64,000 nucleotides of DNA from Camarhynchus parvulus. Lineage: Eukaryota; Chordata; Aves; Passeriformes; Thraupidae. Location of the stretch: the NCBI RefSeq assembly GCF_901933205.1, contig NC_044585.1:3286001-3350000 (forward strand), written 5' to 3'. The position numbers and the translations under genes are program-made. Below, piece by piece: positions 1-14,000 of the stretch (position 1 is the stretch's first letter; each line of letters opens with the position of its first letter). The notes under the pieces are model-generated. The model was given only the letters and a program-made list of their open reading frames with translations, was not told the DNA's origin and searched no databases.

Positions 1-1979
1 TGAAGTGCAAAATAATACATCTCAAGATTATTATTTTTCTCGTATCCATTTTAAATTTTCTTTTTCTTAACTTCCCTTCATTTCTCTTAGTTCGTAATGT
101 TTTTTATCACCCAAATGTGAAGGAAGAGGTGAGATTTCAAAGGCTGCAGCATCAAGTATCTTTTAATACATGATCTTTGTGTCCTTTGGGTTTACATCCT
201 TCTGAAGGGGATCCTGTTTCTGCCCTGCAACATACGTAAGATCTGTGCATTTAATGTTGCTGATTTTTTGTTATCGCTGTTTGTGGGAGCTAATTTAATA
301 AGTAGTTTGGTACACGTAGTTGTGTTAGTGGCATCTTTAGTCTTGAGTTAATGAATTCGGAACTTTTTTGGAAGTTTGCCGCTCGCTTTGAGTGTAGAAG
401 TAGTGGGGGGGAGGGGCATGTACTCTGCTATTTCTGTACCAGCAGTCGGTTTTCCACAGCAGTTGATTTGCTCTGACGTGAGGGAAGGACTCGAGATCTG
501 AAAACAAATCAAAAGGCCACCAGGCTGTGTAAATTGTGGATTTTTGCCCCGCTCTCTTTTTGATAGAGGCACTTTCTGTTATTGAAATAAATTATGAAAA
601 TGTAGCCCTCCCCCTCTTTTTTAAATCGGCAGTAATTAGGGATCTTCATAAGGACTGCACATTGAGTGATGGAAGGTCACAAAATGAAAATTTAATCTGT
701 GGCTAGAAGTGAAAGTACTTTTCTTACTATAGCGCTACCCGGGATCGTGTGCCAAGTTTCATTGTTTTTATTGACACTTAAAGATTTCTGCTGTTGCTGT
801 ATGAAAGGTTTTTGTCCTTAAGGGGAAGTGAGACATCCACGTTCACTTCTTATTTTCCCCAGTAAGTTAATGTGAACGGGCGGGAATGCTGTTACAAAAG
901 TTAACAACAAACCCGTTTGCAGATCTGTAAAACCGAAGTATGAATGAAAACTAGAGACTCTTTAAGTTTCAGTATTCACTCGTAGGAGCAGCTAGAGGAA
1001 GTTGGAAGTGTGATGTCTAATTTTAGTGTCCTTTCCTGTATTCAGTAGCGCAGCACGTGAGGTTGCTGGGCTTGAGGTACCCAGAGGACCCCAACCAGTC
1101 TGTCAGGTTACACCGCTCCAGCTCGGGGCTGGAGCATCGGCTTTAGGAGCCCCACTGCAAAGTCCAGCCTATTTCGTGTCTGCAGTGCGTGAATTCCATC
1201 CCGTGCCCTCTCATTGGTGCAGCTGGCAAGATGGGGGAGGAGAGGGTGGAGAACTTGTTTCCAAGCAGTTTTGCTCTCATACAATGAAAAGCTTTCTTCC
1301 CCCTAGGAGAAGCTCCCACCAGGACAATCTGCAGCTCTTCAGTCCTTTCTTCTTCCAAGTAGGCTTTGCTGGTTGTGAAGAAGGCTCTAACTTTCTACAG
1401 TAATGATTTGCTCTTCCATTGCACCTTCTAGTGGGAACGTTCAGAGCACTTTATTTGTATTAATGCAGTCTCCCTACCAAGTTGTAAGTTAGGAGTATTT
1501 TTTCATCTTGCAGGTGGACAATGTGTCACAGCAACAGAGTTTAGGTAGTCTTTTTGCAAGAGGAGCTTAAAGTTGGCTTTTTACATCTGTGTTTAGGACA
1601 TAAACCAAAAGGATGTGATTTTCAGATATTGAGCAACTGTAAATCAGAGTGCCCTGATTGTTAAGGTCTAATAGGATTTTGGATGGGGACATGCAGGCTT
1701 GAAAATCATAACTTGTATTTCCTGTTTCCTCTGATCATTCAGTCATGATTTCTTCTTGAGAAAATGCTGCTTTTTAGCAAGTTGCAGAGGGTACATAACA
1801 AGGTAGAGTCCCAGTTGTTAGCGATCTGGTTCTTGGAAAGTTAAATATCACTACAATTGTCATAGATACAGCACTGGGATCTTTTTTTCTTTCTTTTTTC
1901 TTTATTTCTTTTTGTGTTAATATTGTAACTTTATTTTTAGTATTTGTTTTAAGTGTGCTTATGTGTATTTTCCTTTAAG
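1..1979 (+). other. PATZ1: PATZ1 intron (3' part); nothing coding seen
   Basis: Intron preceding the first visible PATZ1 exon, with a pyrimidine-rich tract near 1882-1920. The first kilobase keeps scattered CpGs (for example around 740-757), as expected for the shore of an upstream CpG island. Open frames here are short and show no recognisable protein. Confidence 0.7.
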
Positions 1980-2043
1980 GCCAGACCACTTGAATGGACA
2001 CATCAAACAGGTGCATACCTCAGAGAGACCTCACAAGTGTCAG
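1980..2043 (+). CDS. PATZ1: PATZ1 coding exon (end of a zinc finger and linker)
   Basis: Acceptor TTTAAG at 1974-1979; the first base completes an Arg codon begun in the upstream exon. It encodes PDHLNGHIKQVHTSERPHKC plus Q and ends in phase 0 at CAG before gtagga. The TSERPHKC linker is a typical C2H2 inter-finger linker. Confidence 0.92.
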
Positions 2044-5000
2044 GTAGGAGCCAGAGGGGTTTAGACTGATGTTGTGGGTAATCTTTGGCATTGCGTTTAT
2101 GTGTGCAGATGATTTTGAAATGCCAGTAGAAATACCATGTATATGTGATTTGGGATGAATGTTTGTAAAGAACAGTGTTCCACAGTGACATCTGCTTTAC
2201 ATCCCTCCCTTCCCCTCTCACCTCATCTACAGCTTTGGTCCTTCTGCCTCTCCCCCTGCTCCCACTGTTCTTCCCTGCTGTGCTGTCCCAGTCTCACCCT
2301 GGATCTCTCGCTCAGCCACCTGGGCTTGAAGTCCATGTCACTGATGATTCCCTCCCTTTTTTTAACTGCAGTTGTTGCCATCAGGAGGCTCCAATGCTGA
2401 ATTCATTTTTTTAGAATAACTTCAAAAAATCAGTAAATTGCAATTATCATAACTTGTCAAGATACTATTTTTTAAAATTGCATAGCCTTCAGAACATTGC
2501 ACTGAGCAAAATTGGAAGCTTTTTCTGTCTCAGGGAGATTATGAATAATGACATCACAATATCCTTTGTTGTACAATGTCATAATGTTGTATATGGTTTT
2601 TTATAGTTAATAAGGTTTGAAAGATCAAATGAAGGAAGATACTTTGTAATCAATTTATAGAAAGATTTAAAAGGTGCCTGGAAGTATCAATTAAAACAAA
2701 GTTGAGAATCAGCTTCCACCATCACACATTGCCATCAGAGAGATGTTGGGCAAACTTTTGAAACAGTTGTTGGGCTAACAATCTCCATGCTTGGCTTCTG
2801 AAGAAATATTTAATATTTATTTAAAGAAGCTGAAGCAAGACTCTATTCTTTTTTTTTTCTTTTGAGGACAGTGAAGGTTAGAGGATTTTTTTCTTCTAAA
2901 ATATTTAACCACGTTTTATGAAGCTAGACAATCCTATGTGATTGCTGCCTCCTGATCTGCATTGTTGCACGTTTTGACACACCTATATTTCCTTCAAATT
3001 GTGAGAGTTTTGAAACATTTTGAAATTTTAAGAATCCTGATAAGTTTTCCAGACACCTGGAGCCATCTAAAGGTTTCTGTTGACATCTGTATGATCTGTG
3101 AAAGCCCAGCACATTTGAAAGTCAGGCCATAGAGCTGTCACATTGATTTAACTGCCTGTCCTGCATAAAGCCTTACATTGGCTCAAGCGTCTTGAGATGA
3201 TTTATGGGTTACAGATTTATACAAACTGGAAAATTTCACTCCTAAAAAGAATTCACAGTGTGGGGACAGTGAACTGATGATGAATGTTTATGTCCCAACA
3301 TGAACAGACACTCAGCTGATACCAAGATTACTGGATGAACACTGCTCACAGATAACACAGACAGCTGTGAATTGTCCTTTGCCAGCTGATGACCGATAAT
3401 TCTTTTATAGTTTAACATTGATTTAAGAATATTAAATACCAACTGTGTGAATCAGAGGATACACTAAGAGCTCAGAAGTAAAGAAACATGGAAGCTAAGA
3501 TGGCACAGCCAAGCTCAACTCCATTTCCTTGCACACATGTATTTTGTGATAGCAGTTTCCAAGAACAGTCTTTCTTACTGTGTGTTATCTAAAGTGCCAT
3601 AATACTGTCTACACTTCTCATTTCAGCTAAAAGGTACAGCCTATAGGTTACAATCATCAGGACAGAGTTGAGATTGTCCTTCAGGCTTGGGTTGTTCTTG
3701 ATTTTTGATTGCTTAGCCCTGCAAAGTTAATTTTTCGTGAATCTTAAGGTGCGGAAAATTTAATGACCTGTTGTGTCTTTGCAGAAAATGCTTTGCAATA
3801 TCCTATCAGATTTAGAAAGTCTTCTTGAATATCCACAGATCTGCTGTACATTGTAGAAACCACAGAAGAGATGCAGTCACTGAAAACTTGTTCCAAATAT
3901 GAAAACTGATGAATAAATTGATGACGTTCTCCCTGTGATTATCTCATAACCTGTTATGCATCTGTTCCTTTATATGTATCTAACACAGGATCTGGCCACC
4001 AAGAAGGAAAATAGCTTAATATTGGCATGTTGTTTGCCCATTTTCCATTCTCTTTTTCCATTGATTTTGTTTGGCAATAGCTCCCCTTGAGAGCAGCCTG
4101 AACAGCATTGAGCATCCTTTTTGAATCTGTTCGGTTCCTGTTGAAAATTCCTGTTATTGTCATGCTTTGCTTATGTTTACTGGAGGAGAGAATTACTCCA
4201 TAAACAGCAGAGCACTCCAGAATCCTCTATTGTAATAACATTTTTGAAATTTGTGCTCTGTTATGATTTAAACTGGCCATTTACCTGAGCTCTAAGGTAT
4301 CCTTGCAAACTGGTGATATGTAATGTTTTGTTGGTGTGGCATCACAGTACACTTTGGAGGACCAAAAAGTGGGAAGGTGTCAACCCAACTTCAGAATAAA
4401 TGAAAGTATGAGAAACAGGACAATTTTAAGCTGACCATCCCTGCAACAGCAGTAGTTTTCAGTGCACAGTTTGTAATCCTGCACTCATCCCCTGAAATAA
4501 CAGCTGTGCTTCACAGGTCTTTCACAAGTATCCTAACTTCCAGCACCTCTAGCACCTGATGCCAAAGCCTTGACTCCAGCTTTTTCATTACTGTTAATGT
4601 AGACTCAGATTAGGGAAGATCTCCACAGAGCCAAAGCAGCTGAGAAATCAGATCCAAGAAGCTGCTTTGGTGTCCAGGCAAATGGCACTCTGGATCTTTT
4701 CCTTTGGATTGTTGCACTGGTGAATTTACACATTTTCCCCCCAGTCTGACAGTTGAGTTCTGGCTACAGGAGAAGGAGTGAGTCAGTTTTATGGCCAGAA
4801 TGGGGCAGCTCAGTTTCTGCCCCCACGGGATGGGGTGAAGCTCTCAGCTATGTGTGAAAGTCAGGCTGCAGTCTGGGAGCAAACAGTGATCTGAAAATCT
4901 CTGCACATGAAAGAACAAGGGAAGAAAATGGAAGTTTGCTCCTCTCAGAGACAAGACAGGTTGTTCATCAGGCAAATTAAATAAAATTTAAAATGCTGGT

Positions 5001-8000
5001 TAAATTAAAGCACAGCTTAATTGGCATCCCAAGTCCAGTGCGTATCCCATTGATTTCAATGCAGAATGAGTTTCTTCCTGTCCTAATTTCTCTTACTTCC
5101 TGCCTATTAGCAGGAAAATGGCAGCCACCATGGAATAAGCTCAGAGACATCCACATCCATAGAAAAGTTGAAACTTCAAGAGGTATTTCTTAAACAATGT
5201 TTTTTAAACTTTATATATTCTTTTTGATCTATTTATATACCTGTGCAATGTTTGATAGGAAAGCACTGGAGAGTTTTCTTCTATGATTAACAATTAATGA
5301 CAAATACTTAGCACTCATTTAGCACTTCACATCTTTCATAAAATAAAACTTTTTTTTTCTCTATACCTTTTATAAATATTAACTATTTGAATATTAGCTT
5401 TGGGACTTTCTTTAACCCTAGTCCTGTCTCCCATTGTTATGATTCAGCTAAACTGGTTCTTGCTTTCTCCACTGGACTTAATTATTGTTTTTAAGCTTTG
5501 TTGCAGATATATTTATTATATATAGCTTATCCAAAGGTGAGATTTACACAACTCAGCAGCAACAGTGAGAAATCAAACACATAAATTTTTATATTGCTTT
5601 TGCCTAAGCTTTCAACTTGCTAAGTTCACTGTGGGATAGATTTGGTTTTACTTTGGCATCTGTGTATTTATGTGATTTGTCTCTGGTCTGCTTCTCATTG
5701 GCTAAAGCACTCCCAATGCTTGTGTATGGACCTTCCTGTGGCTCCATAGCTTTAGAGTTATTGATGATGGATCTCCTGGCTGTCATTGTTGATGCTCTAG
5801 TCATAAATCTTTAGCTGATACCCAGCAGATTGATTGGTATCAGTGCTGCAATCCTGCCTTAAGAGAGTGCTTACCTCTAAGAACTCTTTAGTAAGTGAAA
5901 GCTGCACCTGTTTTGCTCAGCGCTGTGTACTGAGATTACAAATGAAATCTTTCATGTTTTAAGGATTTGCCTCTTAAACCTCAATACTTGTAATTTATAA
6001 ATCTTTGTCTGGTGGACCTAGTTAAACTGTGTATGTCACAGAAATCCAGATAATTTTACTGTTGCCCTTTCAATTTCATTAAGTCCTGATCCTCTGGGGT
6101 GTTAAGTCTTGTACTTGCTGCAGAGCAGCCTCAGCTCCATGGGAGTTTTCCATACTTAAGCATCTCACAGGATCGAATGAGTGTAAAGCCTGTTGAAATT
6201 GATAGGTGTTTTTCAACTGCCTTCAGTGGTTTTTGGATTAAGCTCTTGATTAACTGCATTTTCTGTAATTACATTATCCTCTTCTGTATTATCAATTCCA
6301 CTTACTTGAATTATAATTTTGGAATTTTACTAAGATTGTTACTTTAACAAGTCTTATCTCTATTGAAACAGTGCTTTAATTACACACTGATATTTAAAAA
6401 TAGAGCTTATACCCAGTTCCCAAGACAGTGAGCAGCCTCATATTATTTTTTGGGGGGTTCTGGTTATATCTCTTAAAACTGTGATATTTTATATGAAGTT
6501 GGTATAAACAAAACACTGTACACTCTTGAATGTCACTGCTCTGGCTTGGTCTGGTTGTTCTGATGTGTGTTTGCTTTTGTTTCTCCTCTTGTACTTGTGA
6601 AAATGTTTAGACTATAACCCTAATCCCTTGTGCAGCATATTGCTGGTGATTTATTTCCCTTCACACATTAGAGACAGAGCAAGCCTTCAGCACCTGCAGG
6701 CCACTAGAACAGGCTGTGGGCACAGCCTGCCTGCCTGCCCATTGCTGGGGTTAGAAAAACGGGAGGGAGCCTTCACTTACCATACACATTTCAGCTGGAA
6801 AGTGGGCAAATAGAATCAATATTATCTTATGCCAAATCAAGCTTGTTTTGTGGCAGTAAGTGGAATATGCTACCTTGACCAGGGGTAAGTTAAAACAGAT
6901 TACAATGTCATGCAGTTATTTTGATATCTGCTCAATTTTGAGGCTTCACTGCTACGGTTTGTCTGCACTGCTGCTGTGGATACCAGGATGACTCTTCCAC
7001 TGTCTCTCGTCATATTGTCATCCCAGATAATTCTGTGATCCTTTGTTTGTGTGTCTTCACACTCCAAAAGAATTCTGTGTACTGAAGTTAGATATATGTC
7101 ATCAACGAGTAGAATTGAGGAGAATGACAGAGAGGACATTTGAGTGGTTTAAAGTGATTGTAATGGCTCAGTGAAATGGCAGAACTTATTGTAAACAGAG
7201 CTAAGTGGTTTCTGCTATTTCTTTTGTTAAATATAACTTAAAATTTTAGTATCTTCATCCTCAGAAAGGAGCTAAAACCTTACAGGTCTATCTTGGAGTA
7301 AGTTTTACTGTCTGTAATGTGTCAGAGCTGTTTTCTTGCTGCTTTAATTCTTTTGAGTAGTAACATTACAACTTGTGCAATGTGTTGGTGTTCGGAATTT
7401 TTTATCTGGGGGAAAATGGCTTGTGCATTATGTCATTTTTTGTACTTGCACAGTATCTAAGGTATTTACTCTAAAGAATACTAAATATATTCAGCAATAT
7501 CAGTGCTGGTAGCAGAGCTGATGAGTCACATGGTTCTCGTTATACCTGCAGACCTGTAACGCTTCCTTTGCCACTCGTGACCGGCTGCGCTCACACCTGG
7601 CGTGTCATGAAGACAAAGTCCCGTGCCAGGTGTGTGGGAAGTACTTGAGAGCAGCATACATGGCAGATCACTTGAAGAAGCATAGTGAAGGACCAAGCAA
7701 TTTCTGCACTATCTGTAACCGAGGTAATGAAGAAACTGGTTTTTTATTCCACTGGGATGGGCCAGCACTCAAGGGGAGCTGTAAGGCTGCGTGACTCTCT
7801 GCAACAGGAGGAGGTTGTACCCTGTTTGTGTCCATACTCTGCTTTTCCTTTTGAATCCTTAACCCTGAAACTGATGGAATACAGGTCTGGCCTTTTCACA
7901 TGGTTCCCAGAGAAATCAGAAGCAAATTTTATTTGCTAAATAGCCAGATCCCTCTACAATAACCATGATAAGTTGCCTTGCTGCTGTTCAACATACATCT

Positions 8001-11000
8001 TTTTTTTTTTTCTATACCTGATTAGACTTGAGCCCTTGCAGTCAGTTTGGAAGAAGAATGTTTTTGTATCTTTGAAATACATATCAAGTTGAAAATCATA
8101 CACTGAACATAAATCTGCATTGTGTTACTAAGTATTACTTAACCTCCTGGTGCAATAGAGTCAAGCTGCTTCTCCCTCTTAATTGCTTTGTACTAATGTA
8201 CATTTCTAAAACCTACTTCGTAAAGAGCACTGGATATGTGGTTTACCTTTATCTATACAAATAGAGCTTTTCACAGTTGGAAGGGACCCATAAAGATCAC
8301 CAAGTCCAACTCCCTGCTTCATGCAGCACTATGTATAACTAAACCATATGAGTAAGCTTGTGAAGCTTTTCCATCTTTTTGTGGTACTTTTCAGTTGGAG
8401 AGAGTTGGAAATTTAGACTTTGTGGGATGTAAGGCAAGCTGGAAAAATTATTTTGACTTACTGGTGGTTTTTTTAAGGGATTGATTCACAACTTGAAAAT
8501 ACCTTTTTGGCTCACACAGGTTTACATAGCTAGTAGGTGTTAGAAGAGATTGCTGCTGTGTTTTGGGATCTTGTTTTTTCTGATGAGTCTTCTTTCCTGA
8601 CGTGTTCTTTTTTCTAGTCTAAGAGAGGTGAAATCTTTTGAGAAAATAAAGCTCTTCTTTGTTTAATGTGCAGACTGTACAGGGAGCTTATGGAGTTGCT
8701 GAGTAATGAGACATTAAATTGCAGGGGAGGTGTTTCCTAGTTGAACAGTCTATAAATCCTGAAAGTGGTGTTATCAGTGTGAATGGAAAAGGCATCTGGG
8801 TTGAAAATCTTCAGGTTTTGAAGCTCCAGGTAGATGGTGTGAAATGAAGCTTGCCCTCCTTTTCAGAAGGCCTGGCTTCTGAAAAACAGAAGTTTAAGCT
8901 TGTCTTGGTTCTTTTTGTGACAACCACATGGCAGATATTGTTTGGGATCCAGGTGCTATCCTGCTCTCCTTCCGTTGAACATAGTGCCAAACAGAAACTC
9001 AGATGGGCTGGGAGGAATTGTCTTGTTTCCACGATTTGTAAGCTTGAATTTAAACTTAACTACCACTGGATGTCACTGCAGCTCTTTGGAAATGGAGCCA
9101 GAGTGACAAAGACAGACCCGGCATTCAAACAATAAAATGACTAAGTGGTTTATTCACATTTTACAAGTCGAAATGTACAGTGGGAATTGAAATAAAATAG
9201 ATACTTCTCTGTAGAAGGATAGGGAACCTGTTGTACAGCAAACTTTAAGCAACTAGTTTCTTCTTACAGTTTGTGTATTTTATGGGAGTTGTCACAATTG
9301 TCTGCTGTGAATTTCAGTTTGCATCAGGATTTTAAAAATGTAATTATGAATAATGAATAATGTTAAATTTCATAGGAAGTGTTAAAATTCATAGGAAGGG
9401 TAAGCTACAGACTGGATTTATCAAACAGTTGTGTTGTAAACTCATTGTTTTATGCTGTAAATTTTGATTATAGGTTTATGATCAATGACAGCAGAATTTT
9501 TTTTCTCAGGTGTTCTAGAATCAAAGTATAATGTTTATTGTTCTAAATAATTATTTTTTAAACTGTAGAGCCTGGCAAGATGAAGTCTAATGGAAAATTT
9601 CTGGATTAAAAATGTCTATTTGATAGGCATTGGTGCAGTCAGAAGCCACACACAGTAACCTGATCACAGCTGTGCCATGGCTGAGGTGCTTGTGCAGAGA
9701 GATTTTGTTTATTCTTCCCTTGGCTAATGTGCTGATGTATTTTTTAATTGAAACTTAGCTGGTTCTGGATATAGTAATTGTCTGCCTCTGGATATAGTAA
9801 TTGTCAAGCAAGAACGCTCTACAAGCTCAAGCTGCTTGTGGAGAGAATTTTGGATGTTGACCGCTTAAAAAAAAAAAAAGCGGATGGAAAGGTGACATTC
9901 CTGGTGTCAATGACAGCCTCAGACTCCCTCAGTTTATCCCACTGGACTGAAGGCTTTGCTGTGGACCTTAATGAAGTGTCTGGTGTTGTTTTAAAGGTGT
10001 AGTGGCTTTAGGAGATGGGGGTGGAACTCAGTACCTGGCAGAAAGCAGTAGGCAATAGTTTACCATGTCATGTGGTTCATTTGTTTATCATACTTATTTC
10101 TTTTACAATGTGGCAGTATAATTTTAAAAAATTACCAGCTGGGAGTTGATGTTTTCTCCAGGTTGTTTTCTTACCCGAGGTCTTTATGCTTAATCATAGA
10201 AGCAATTAAATCTTGTTAAATCAGGGAAATAGTGAAGTGGTTCTGGGGGGTTTTGTGTTGTTTTTTGTGTTTTTTTTTTCCCTCCTGGGATTTTGGGGAT
10301 TGTTTCTTTTTTGGTTTGGTATTTTGTTGTTGTGGGTTTTTTTTCTTAAAGAATTTGTCTAAAATGTGCTTTAAAAACTAATCCTCAAGCCTCACATTTT
10401 TAGACAAATTCTCTTTAATCAGTTTAAATAAAGAAGATGTGCTCCTGTTGTGTTGTTCCATAATCTTTTACCATCCTTAGGAACTTTATTTGCTTGTGTG
10501 GGCTTTTTCAAAGTATTCCAGAGATTAATGACTTTGGTACTTGGTAATGACACCTGCAACTCAGAAATTTGGGGTTGTGTTTCAAACACATACACATTGT
10601 TTGTTTCAGAGAATCTAATTAGTTAGGAAAAGGGTAAATATTCCAATCACAAATGAGAATTTATTTTTTCACACTGAGTTCTTGTACATTCATGGGGGAC
10701 AGAGTCCAGTAAATAAAGTAAAAAACATTTTCCTCATGTTCCAGCTAAATCCAAATTATAATTTTTGATCAAGGAGCATCCTGCAATTATTTCTATAGTT
10801 TATCTCCTTATAGATCTTATCTAAGATATCAAGGGACAGGTCCCATTTATATAAAGGAGATAATTTCCTCTCTATACATGTTTTTAATATTGGTTCTTCT
10901 GGTATGAAGAAATAATCAGTCTTGCAAAGTGGAGAGATGTGTATGAGTAAAGCAATAAATACGTTCCTGCTCTGAAAAATACTGCCACTTTATCCTCTGG

Positions 11001-14000
11001 ATTAGTCTGACTTTGCTCTGAAAGAGACTTTTAAGAGTGAAGGATTATGGTGTATAAACCCCCATCTTCCTAGGACAGGCATTCATAATTAAAGTCTGGT
11101 GGAGATAAAAAGGCCAGTCCCAAGTGCTTCAGGAAAAAATTAGGATGAAAACAATCCCAGAAAAGTGTCCCTTTAACCAGTTTCCCATGAAGCAGTTGGC
11201 ATTCTTAGGGTTTTGATGGAAGTTGATGACTCACATGTTCATCTGCCAAGTGCATAAAGGGGAGCTAACACACTTTGCAGCAGTTTTCATTCTATAAAAC
11301 AATGTACTCTACAAATAGAACTGCAGAGTTCAGAAAAAATCCGGTGTGCAGAGATTAGAAGTTCAGATTTTCCTGTGTCAGTTGTGGTGTAGAAAAACAC
11401 TGAATACCTGCATATAGTCCTTTTTTAATGGTTGGCAGGGAGATTTTAATGCATTGCTGCATCAGAGAGGTTGATCTCAGCATGCATGTGGTTATTAGCC
11501 ACATGTGTGAAATAAGGAAAGCACCTCACAGGTGGAAGTGTCACCATTATATGTGTACACTGTGCCCTTTTCTCTGCCAGTCAAACACTGGTTCTTTCAG
11601 GTCTACAGTGAATTTTTTGTATTTGTAAGAATATATTGTCTTGCTGCCCAGTGAGATTTTCAATGCAGCATTTTGTGTCTGAGGGTAGGTCTTGCATTAT
11701 TTGGAGGATAATATCCTTACATTAATTCCCTGGATTACTTGGCCTTGGTGATTCTGCTCCACTGTATTTTGAGAGTCATATGATCTTGGTTTCTTCAGTT
11801 GTGATGTATCTACTTCCTGTACTTTTATCTTCAGCTCAGGGTGCACAGTAACTACCTCTTGTTCATTCTCAGCAGCCTGCCCCTTTTCCCTTCAGCAGCT
11901 TGCTGTGGAGTTCTTGCTTTGCAGGACCTGTATATATAATTCTTAATAACCTCTGGATAAAAGTCGAGGGTAGAGGGATATTCTGTGCTAGGCACAGGAA
12001 AATCTAGTGTAAAGCCACATTCATTATTAAATTCAGCACCTGAAACTAACAGCTGCAGTCAGAAAATCCACCCCAGAGAGGTGTGTAGTACTTGCTTTGC
12101 AGCATTCCTAATATATTACTATATATCATCAAGTGTAAATGCAGTTATATCACTATAAAAATGGCTTTATGGTAGAATATCTACTCATATTTTAAGGAAA
12201 TTATTGTTATGAAAGTTCTCTTGCAAGGACTTGTGCTGTAAATGCTATACTGGTTAAAAAAAAATCTAGGGTTTGGGTTTTCTCCAGAAAGGGAACCTTC
12301 AGCTCTGGGTCTGCAATGGTGAACCTTGTGTTGTGTTCTTAGCTGTTAGTGGAAAATATTTCTAACATGAAAGTGCCATAATACTCTGTTCAAAGTATAA
12401 CAGAAAATTAAGCTGGTTGGTGGTGGCAGCTTCACCTCTCTAGGAAGTCTTTAAAACTCTGTCCTCCTTGTGCCTCATATATGGTCCAAATGTGCTGCTA
12501 GTGACTGCAAATCTTATTGAGGTTGAGTTTAAAAACTTTAAAAGTATATGTGAGATAATTCATTGCATTAAAGAAAAATTACATGAGACTTAAAGAAACA
12601 TTTTGAAAAGCACACGCACAAATGTAAAAAACTGGTTTGTTCAGAAATCAATTGTTTGGTATATATATTTTTATTTTCAGTGTTTGGTGCTTACAGATCA
12701 GAGCTAATAAAAATACTGAAATTTATTTTTAGTACTTTTTGTTAACTGTAGACAAAATATGAGTTCTAGTATATTTTTTTAAACTCAGGGTGAGCTCACT
12801 GCAGGAAATGTTTTTTCAAAAATTACTATTGAGCGAAAGTATATACCTTAAAAAGTCATAGTTTCAGCTTTCTGCCTTCTAAAAGTCACTATAAATGCTA
12901 TAGAAACCTAAGGGGAAAGCACACTAAACCAACAAGGGTTGTTACAGATAGCATTCCTTCAGATCTTAACGGCACAAAATCAACTAATTGGAACGATCTT
13001 CCAATGTATTATCAGATGACAAAAACATTTTTAATTAAAATAAATAAACCAGGAGAAAAATGGTGAAGAGACATGGGTGCCTTTTTGTATGATGTCTCTT
13101 CTGCCTTTTTTCCAGAAAGTTTCATGTCACCTGCTAGGTTTGCTTACACAGAATTTGTTTTTAAGGAGGCTGCTCTCTCTTTGTGACTAACAAAAAGCAA
13201 ACCCAGTCTGATGGAAAGTGTGCATTGCATTTCTGCCTGAGGCTGACAGGACTCCTACGTGAGCGTGTCACAGGGAACTGGTGGAACAGCAGCTTTAAAA
13301 TAGGGAGCAGGAGCAAGAGAAAGATTAAAGGAACAGGGAAGGCAGATGTGTGTCTTTGCTGGTGGCAGGATCTCATCTCCTTTTATCTTGTTTAGGTTTC
13401 TCCTCTGCCTCCTACTTAAAGGTCCATGTTAAAACCCACCACGGTGTTCCCCTTCCCCAGGTCTCCAGGCACCAGGAGTCCATCCCGAATGGGGGAGCAG
13501 CGTTCCACTGCGTCAGGACCTATGGCATCAAAGGCAAGAGACTCCTGCTCTGCACCTTGCTGCTCTGGGCAGGGCTTTGTGGTGTGGGGTGTCGGGCTGG
13601 GCACGAGAAAGGGGAGGGAGGAAGGACAGGATAGTACTGGAGAGGAGCTTAGGGAGATGCAGAGAAATTCCACAGCACCACGTAGGAGGTAATACCTGTC
13701 ATTGGAGAGCCGATTTAACAAGTCTAGGGGAAGGAAATGGGCACAGAAGAGTATGTGAAGCTTTGGCAGCTTCCTCAGTTTGGAAGGTTGAAAAAGCCAT
13801 GTTAGTTCATCTTGACCCTCTTCCTTGGAGCAGTCAGCATCTGAATTTTGCCTGAGGGCAAATTTCTTAGTCCCACTCCACTTGAATCTCGCATCAGTCA
13901 AACCCTGTTTCTGGTTTTGCTAGGAGCCATACTGTACATGCAGCCAGCTGTCTGTAGCTAAACTTGCACTTCTAAATGCAGTGTTGGGGAGGAGAGGTGA

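Larger units (their letters stand above)
7724..13395 (+). other. PATZ1: PATZ1 intron with CR1 relic and hairpin
   Basis: GT-AG intron of 5672 bases. It holds a CR1 fragment (about 8255-8345), a short direct duplication (9763-9805), a G/T-rich tract (10229-10345) and an imperfect inverted repeat (10346-10418). No coding sequence recognised. Confidence 0.8.

Noticed and set aside
823..847. GAAGTGA / TCACTTC inverted repeat in the first PATZ1 intron
   Set aside because: Seven-base arms are common by chance in a kilobase of DNA.
5030..5075. Possible third copy of the palindromic repeat (CCCATTGATTTCAATGCAG)
   Set aside because: Only one arm is visible, so it could be chance.
13416..13901. 161-codon minus-strand frame over a PATZ1 exon
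   Set aside because: It is antisense to a confirmed zinc-finger exon and runs into its intron; no domain is recognisable.
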